Assembly (NCBI GenBank): GCA_965662745.1
Contig: CBFIJK010000091.1
Location: 1 to 8,778 of the forward strand
DNA: 8,778 nt
Direction of reading: 5' to 3'
Source of the DNA: Anianibacter sp965662745
GTDB lineage: Bacteria; Pseudomonadota; Alphaproteobacteria; Rhodobacterales; Rhodobacteraceae
The notes under the pieces are model-generated. The model searched no databases. It had not been told where the DNA came from and saw only the letters and a program-made list of their open reading frames with translations. The position numbers and the translations under genes were made by a program. Each line of letters begins with the position of its first letter. The first letter of the stretch is position 1. Positions 7,167 to 8,778 of the stretch are shown here, piece by piece.

Positions 7167-8453
7167 CTACGCCAGCGCGCCCTCCGCCGTGATCTTCGTC
7201 TTACCGCCAAGATAGGGCGCCAGCACCTCGGGCAAAGTCACGCTGCCGTCTTCCTCTTGCCCGTTCTCAAGCACCGCGATCAGGCAGCGACCCACCGCAA
7301 GGCCGGACCCGTTCAGCGTGTGCACGAACTGCGGCTTGCCATCCGGCCCGCGAACCCGCGCGTTCATGCGCCGCGCCTGAAAATCGCCGCAGGTCGAGAC
7401 GGAACTGATCTCGCGGTACATGTTCTGGCCGGGCAGCCAGGCCTCGATGTCATAGGTGCGCCGCGCGCCGAAGCCCATGTCGCCGGTGCACAGCTCGACC
7501 GTGCGGTAGGGGATGTTCAGCCGCTCAAGGATGCCCTCGGCACAACCCAGCATGCGCTTGTGTTCCTCGTCCGAGGTCTCGGGCGCGCAGATCGTCACCA
7601 TCTCGACCTTCTCGAACTGATGCTGGCGCAGCATGCCGGCGGTGTCCTTGCCCGCGCTGCCCGCTTCCGAGCGGAAGCAATTGGTATGCGCGGTCAGGCG
7701 CAGGGGCAGGGCGGCAGCGTCCATCAGATCGCCCGCAACGGTGTTCGTCAGCGTCACCTCGGACGTGGGGATCAGCCACCAGCCATTCGTCGTCTGGTAG
7801 CTGTCTTCGGAAAATTTCGGCAACTGGCCGGTGCCCAGCATCGCCTCATCCCGCACCAGAACGGGGGTGATCGTCTCGGCCAGACCGTTCTCGGTGATAT
7901 GCGTATCCAGCATGAATTGCGCGAGCGCCCGGTGCAGCCGCGCCATCGCGCCGCGCAGGACGACAAAGCGCGCGCCGGACAGCTTGGCGGCGGTCTCGAA
8001 ATCGAGGCCCCCTGCGGCGGCAAGCTGGTAGTGTTCCTTGGGCGCAAAGGCGAAATCGCGCGGGGTGCCCCAGCGCTTGACCTCGACATTGTCGTCCTCG
8101 TCCGCGCCGTCAGGCACGTCGTCATAGGGCAGGTTCGGCAGCGACATCAGCAGATCGCGCAGGCGGGCGTCTTCGGCCTTGGCCTCTTCTTCCAGCCGGG
8201 CGATTTCGGCCTTCTTGTCCGACACCAGCGCGCGCAGGCGTTCAAATTCCGCCTCGTCGCCCCGGCCCTTCGCGGCGCCCACCTCTTTCGAGGCGGCATT
8301 GCGGTCCGCCAGCGCGGCCTCGGCGGCGGCGATCTTTTCGCGGCGCGCGGCGTCAACGGCGAGGATCGCATCCGACATGGGATCAGCGCCCCGGCGGGCA
8401 AGGGCGGCGTCAAAGGCGGCGGGCGCCTCGCGGATCAGGCGGATATCGTGCAT
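7167..8453 (-). CDS. serS: Seryl-tRNA synthetase
   Basis: The cytoplasmic enzyme charges tRNA-Ser (and tRNA-Sec where present) with serine. The 428 residues match the family length. Residues 1-100 form the N-terminal tRNA-binding arm, an antiparallel coiled coil rich in Ala, Glu and Arg (about 33-100). The class II catalytic domain follows: motif 1 region near 173-200, the serine-binding TSE loop at 230-232, motif 2 around FRSEAGSAGKDTAG (260-273), REISSVSTCGDFQARR at 347-362, and motif 3 GSGLAVGR at 382-389 with the invariant Arg389. The start at ATG 8453 has AAGGGG 7 nt upstream and a promoter candidate close behind. Nothing is missing from the catalytic core, so this should be the functional housekeeping copy. 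Confidence 0.98.
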   Translation of the reverse strand: MHDIRLIREAPAAFDAALARRGADPMSDAILAVDAARREKIAAAEAALADRNAASKEVGAAKGRGDEAEFERLRALVSDKKAEIARLEEEAKAEDARLRDLLMSLPNLPYDDVPDGADEDDNVEVKRWGTPRDFAFAPKEHYQLAAAGGLDFETAAKLSGARFVVLRGAMARLHRALAQFMLDTHITENGLAETITPVLVRDEAMLGTGQLPKFSEDSYQTTNGWWLIPTSEVTLTNTVAGDLMDAAALPLRLTAHTNCFRSEAGSAGKDTAGMLRQHQFEKVEMVTICAPETSDEEHKRMLGCAEGILERLNIPYRTVELCTGDMGFGARRTYDIEAWLPGQNMYREISSVSTCGDFQARRMNARVRGPDGKPQFVHTLNGSGLAVGRCLIAVLENGQEEDGSVTLPEVLAPYLGGKTKITAEGALA

Positions 8454-8483
8454 GGTCTGGCCCCTTGGCGGTTCGTTGGCCGA

Positions 8484-8512
8484 GGGATAGGCGAGGGGCG
8501 GGGGGCGGTCAA
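8484..8512 (-). promoter_or_regulatory. candidate serS promoter
   Basis: On the minus strand TTGACC (8512-8507) and TATCCC (8489-8484) are separated by exactly 17 bp. Transcription would start near 8477, about 24 nt before the serS ATG. The spacer is almost entirely C with a few G and T, giving an unusually pyrimidine-rich coding-sense stretch. The -35 is strong and the -10 moderate. Confidence 0.45.
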
Positions 8513-8519
8513 CGGCGGG

Positions 8520-8778
8520 TCAGCGTTCGTGGTAGGGGATGTAGTCTTGGGAGCGTTGCCAGGCGCGCCAGGCAATGAGGAAGTCGGGGTAAAACACGAG
8601 GTCTTCGTCGGGCCAGTGCGCGGGCCGTTTGAGACCCGGTGGCAGCTTCGTTCCGGGATCGCCATCGCCATAGAGCGAATTGACCTGATCCTGATCAAGA
8701 TTGACCATGCTCATGTCGGTCAATTTCACTGCTGCATACTGGACGACTGCAGCAGTGAAATTTGTCTTTTCATCGAAT
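8520..8778 (-). CDS. Unrecognised protein, C-terminal 85 residues; 5' end outside window
   Basis: The minus-strand frame ending at the TGA at 8522-8520 is open all the way to the window edge, with no stop in 85 codons. I therefore read it as the C-terminal part of a gene that starts to the right. Possible internal starts (GTG 8729, ATG 8714, ATG 8708) have no Shine-Dalgarno sequence, which supports the longer reading, though a small 62- to 69-residue protein cannot be excluded. The visible sequence is acidic to neutral and soluble looking, with NLDQDQVNSLYGDGDPG followed by a Pro/Trp/Tyr-rich tail (RPAHWPDEDLVFYPDFLIAW) and the ending IPYHER. I do not recognise the family. It precedes serS on the same strand; serS has its own promoter candidate in the 66-bp gap, so the two need not be one operon. 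A perfect 15-bp inverted repeat lies within the frame. Confidence 0.6.
   Translation of the reverse strand, partial: FDEKTNFTAAVVQYAAVKLTDMSMVNLDQDQVNSLYGDGDPGTKLPPGLKRPAHWPDEDLVFYPDFLIAWRAWQRSQDYIPYHER
8722..8762. repeat. perfect 15-bp inverted repeat with 11-nt loop
   Basis: The arm AATTTCACTGCTGCA at 8722-8736 is exactly complementary to TGCAGCAGTGAAATT at 8748-8762; the 11-nt loop is TACTGGACGAC. On the plus strand the hairpin is followed by TGTCTTTT at 8763-8770, so it could act as an intrinsic terminator for rightward transcription. On the minus strand it lies within an open coding frame and would form a stem in the mRNA. Its role is not known. Confidence 0.7.

Overview
This is a GC-rich alphaproteobacterial segment. 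The codon style, gene content and protein sequences best fit Rhodobacterales (Roseobacter/Rhodobacter group). That assignment rests on family recognition and base composition, not on a database search. The window carries eight protein-coding genes, two of them cut by the window edges. No tRNA, rRNA, insertion sequence, prophage or CRISPR array was seen.

Layout. Positions 1-730 (minus) hold the N-terminal 243 residues of a periplasmic adaptor of an RND-type efflux pump. Its upstream region carries a 17-bp near-perfect palindrome that looks like a TetR-type operator. Next, on the plus strand, comes a three-gene envelope and ribosome block: a YfgM-like membrane-anchored TPR protein (967-1623), a BamB-like lipoprotein beta-propeller (1713-3032) and the double-GTPase ribosome assembly factor Der (3081-4547). 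This yfgM-bamB-der order is the same as in Escherichia coli, so the block is an old conserved neighbourhood.

The remaining genes are on the minus strand and converge on der with only 3 nt between stop codons. In transcription order they are the tail of an unrecognised protein (8777-8520), seryl-tRNA synthetase (8453-7167), a multi-spanning TspO/MBR-related membrane protein (7112-6384) and a 591-residue protein joining an FkbM-type methyltransferase to a family-2-like glycosyltransferase (6326-4551). The last three are separated by 54 and 57 bp and may be co-transcribed from a good promoter candidate in front of serS.

Most of the window is ordinary housekeeping and envelope biology. The points most worth a second look are the methyltransferase-glycosyltransferase fusion, a perfect 15-bp inverted repeat inside the reading frame at the right edge, and the palindromic operator in front of the efflux gene. 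I found no convincing evidence of a wholly new multi-gene system.
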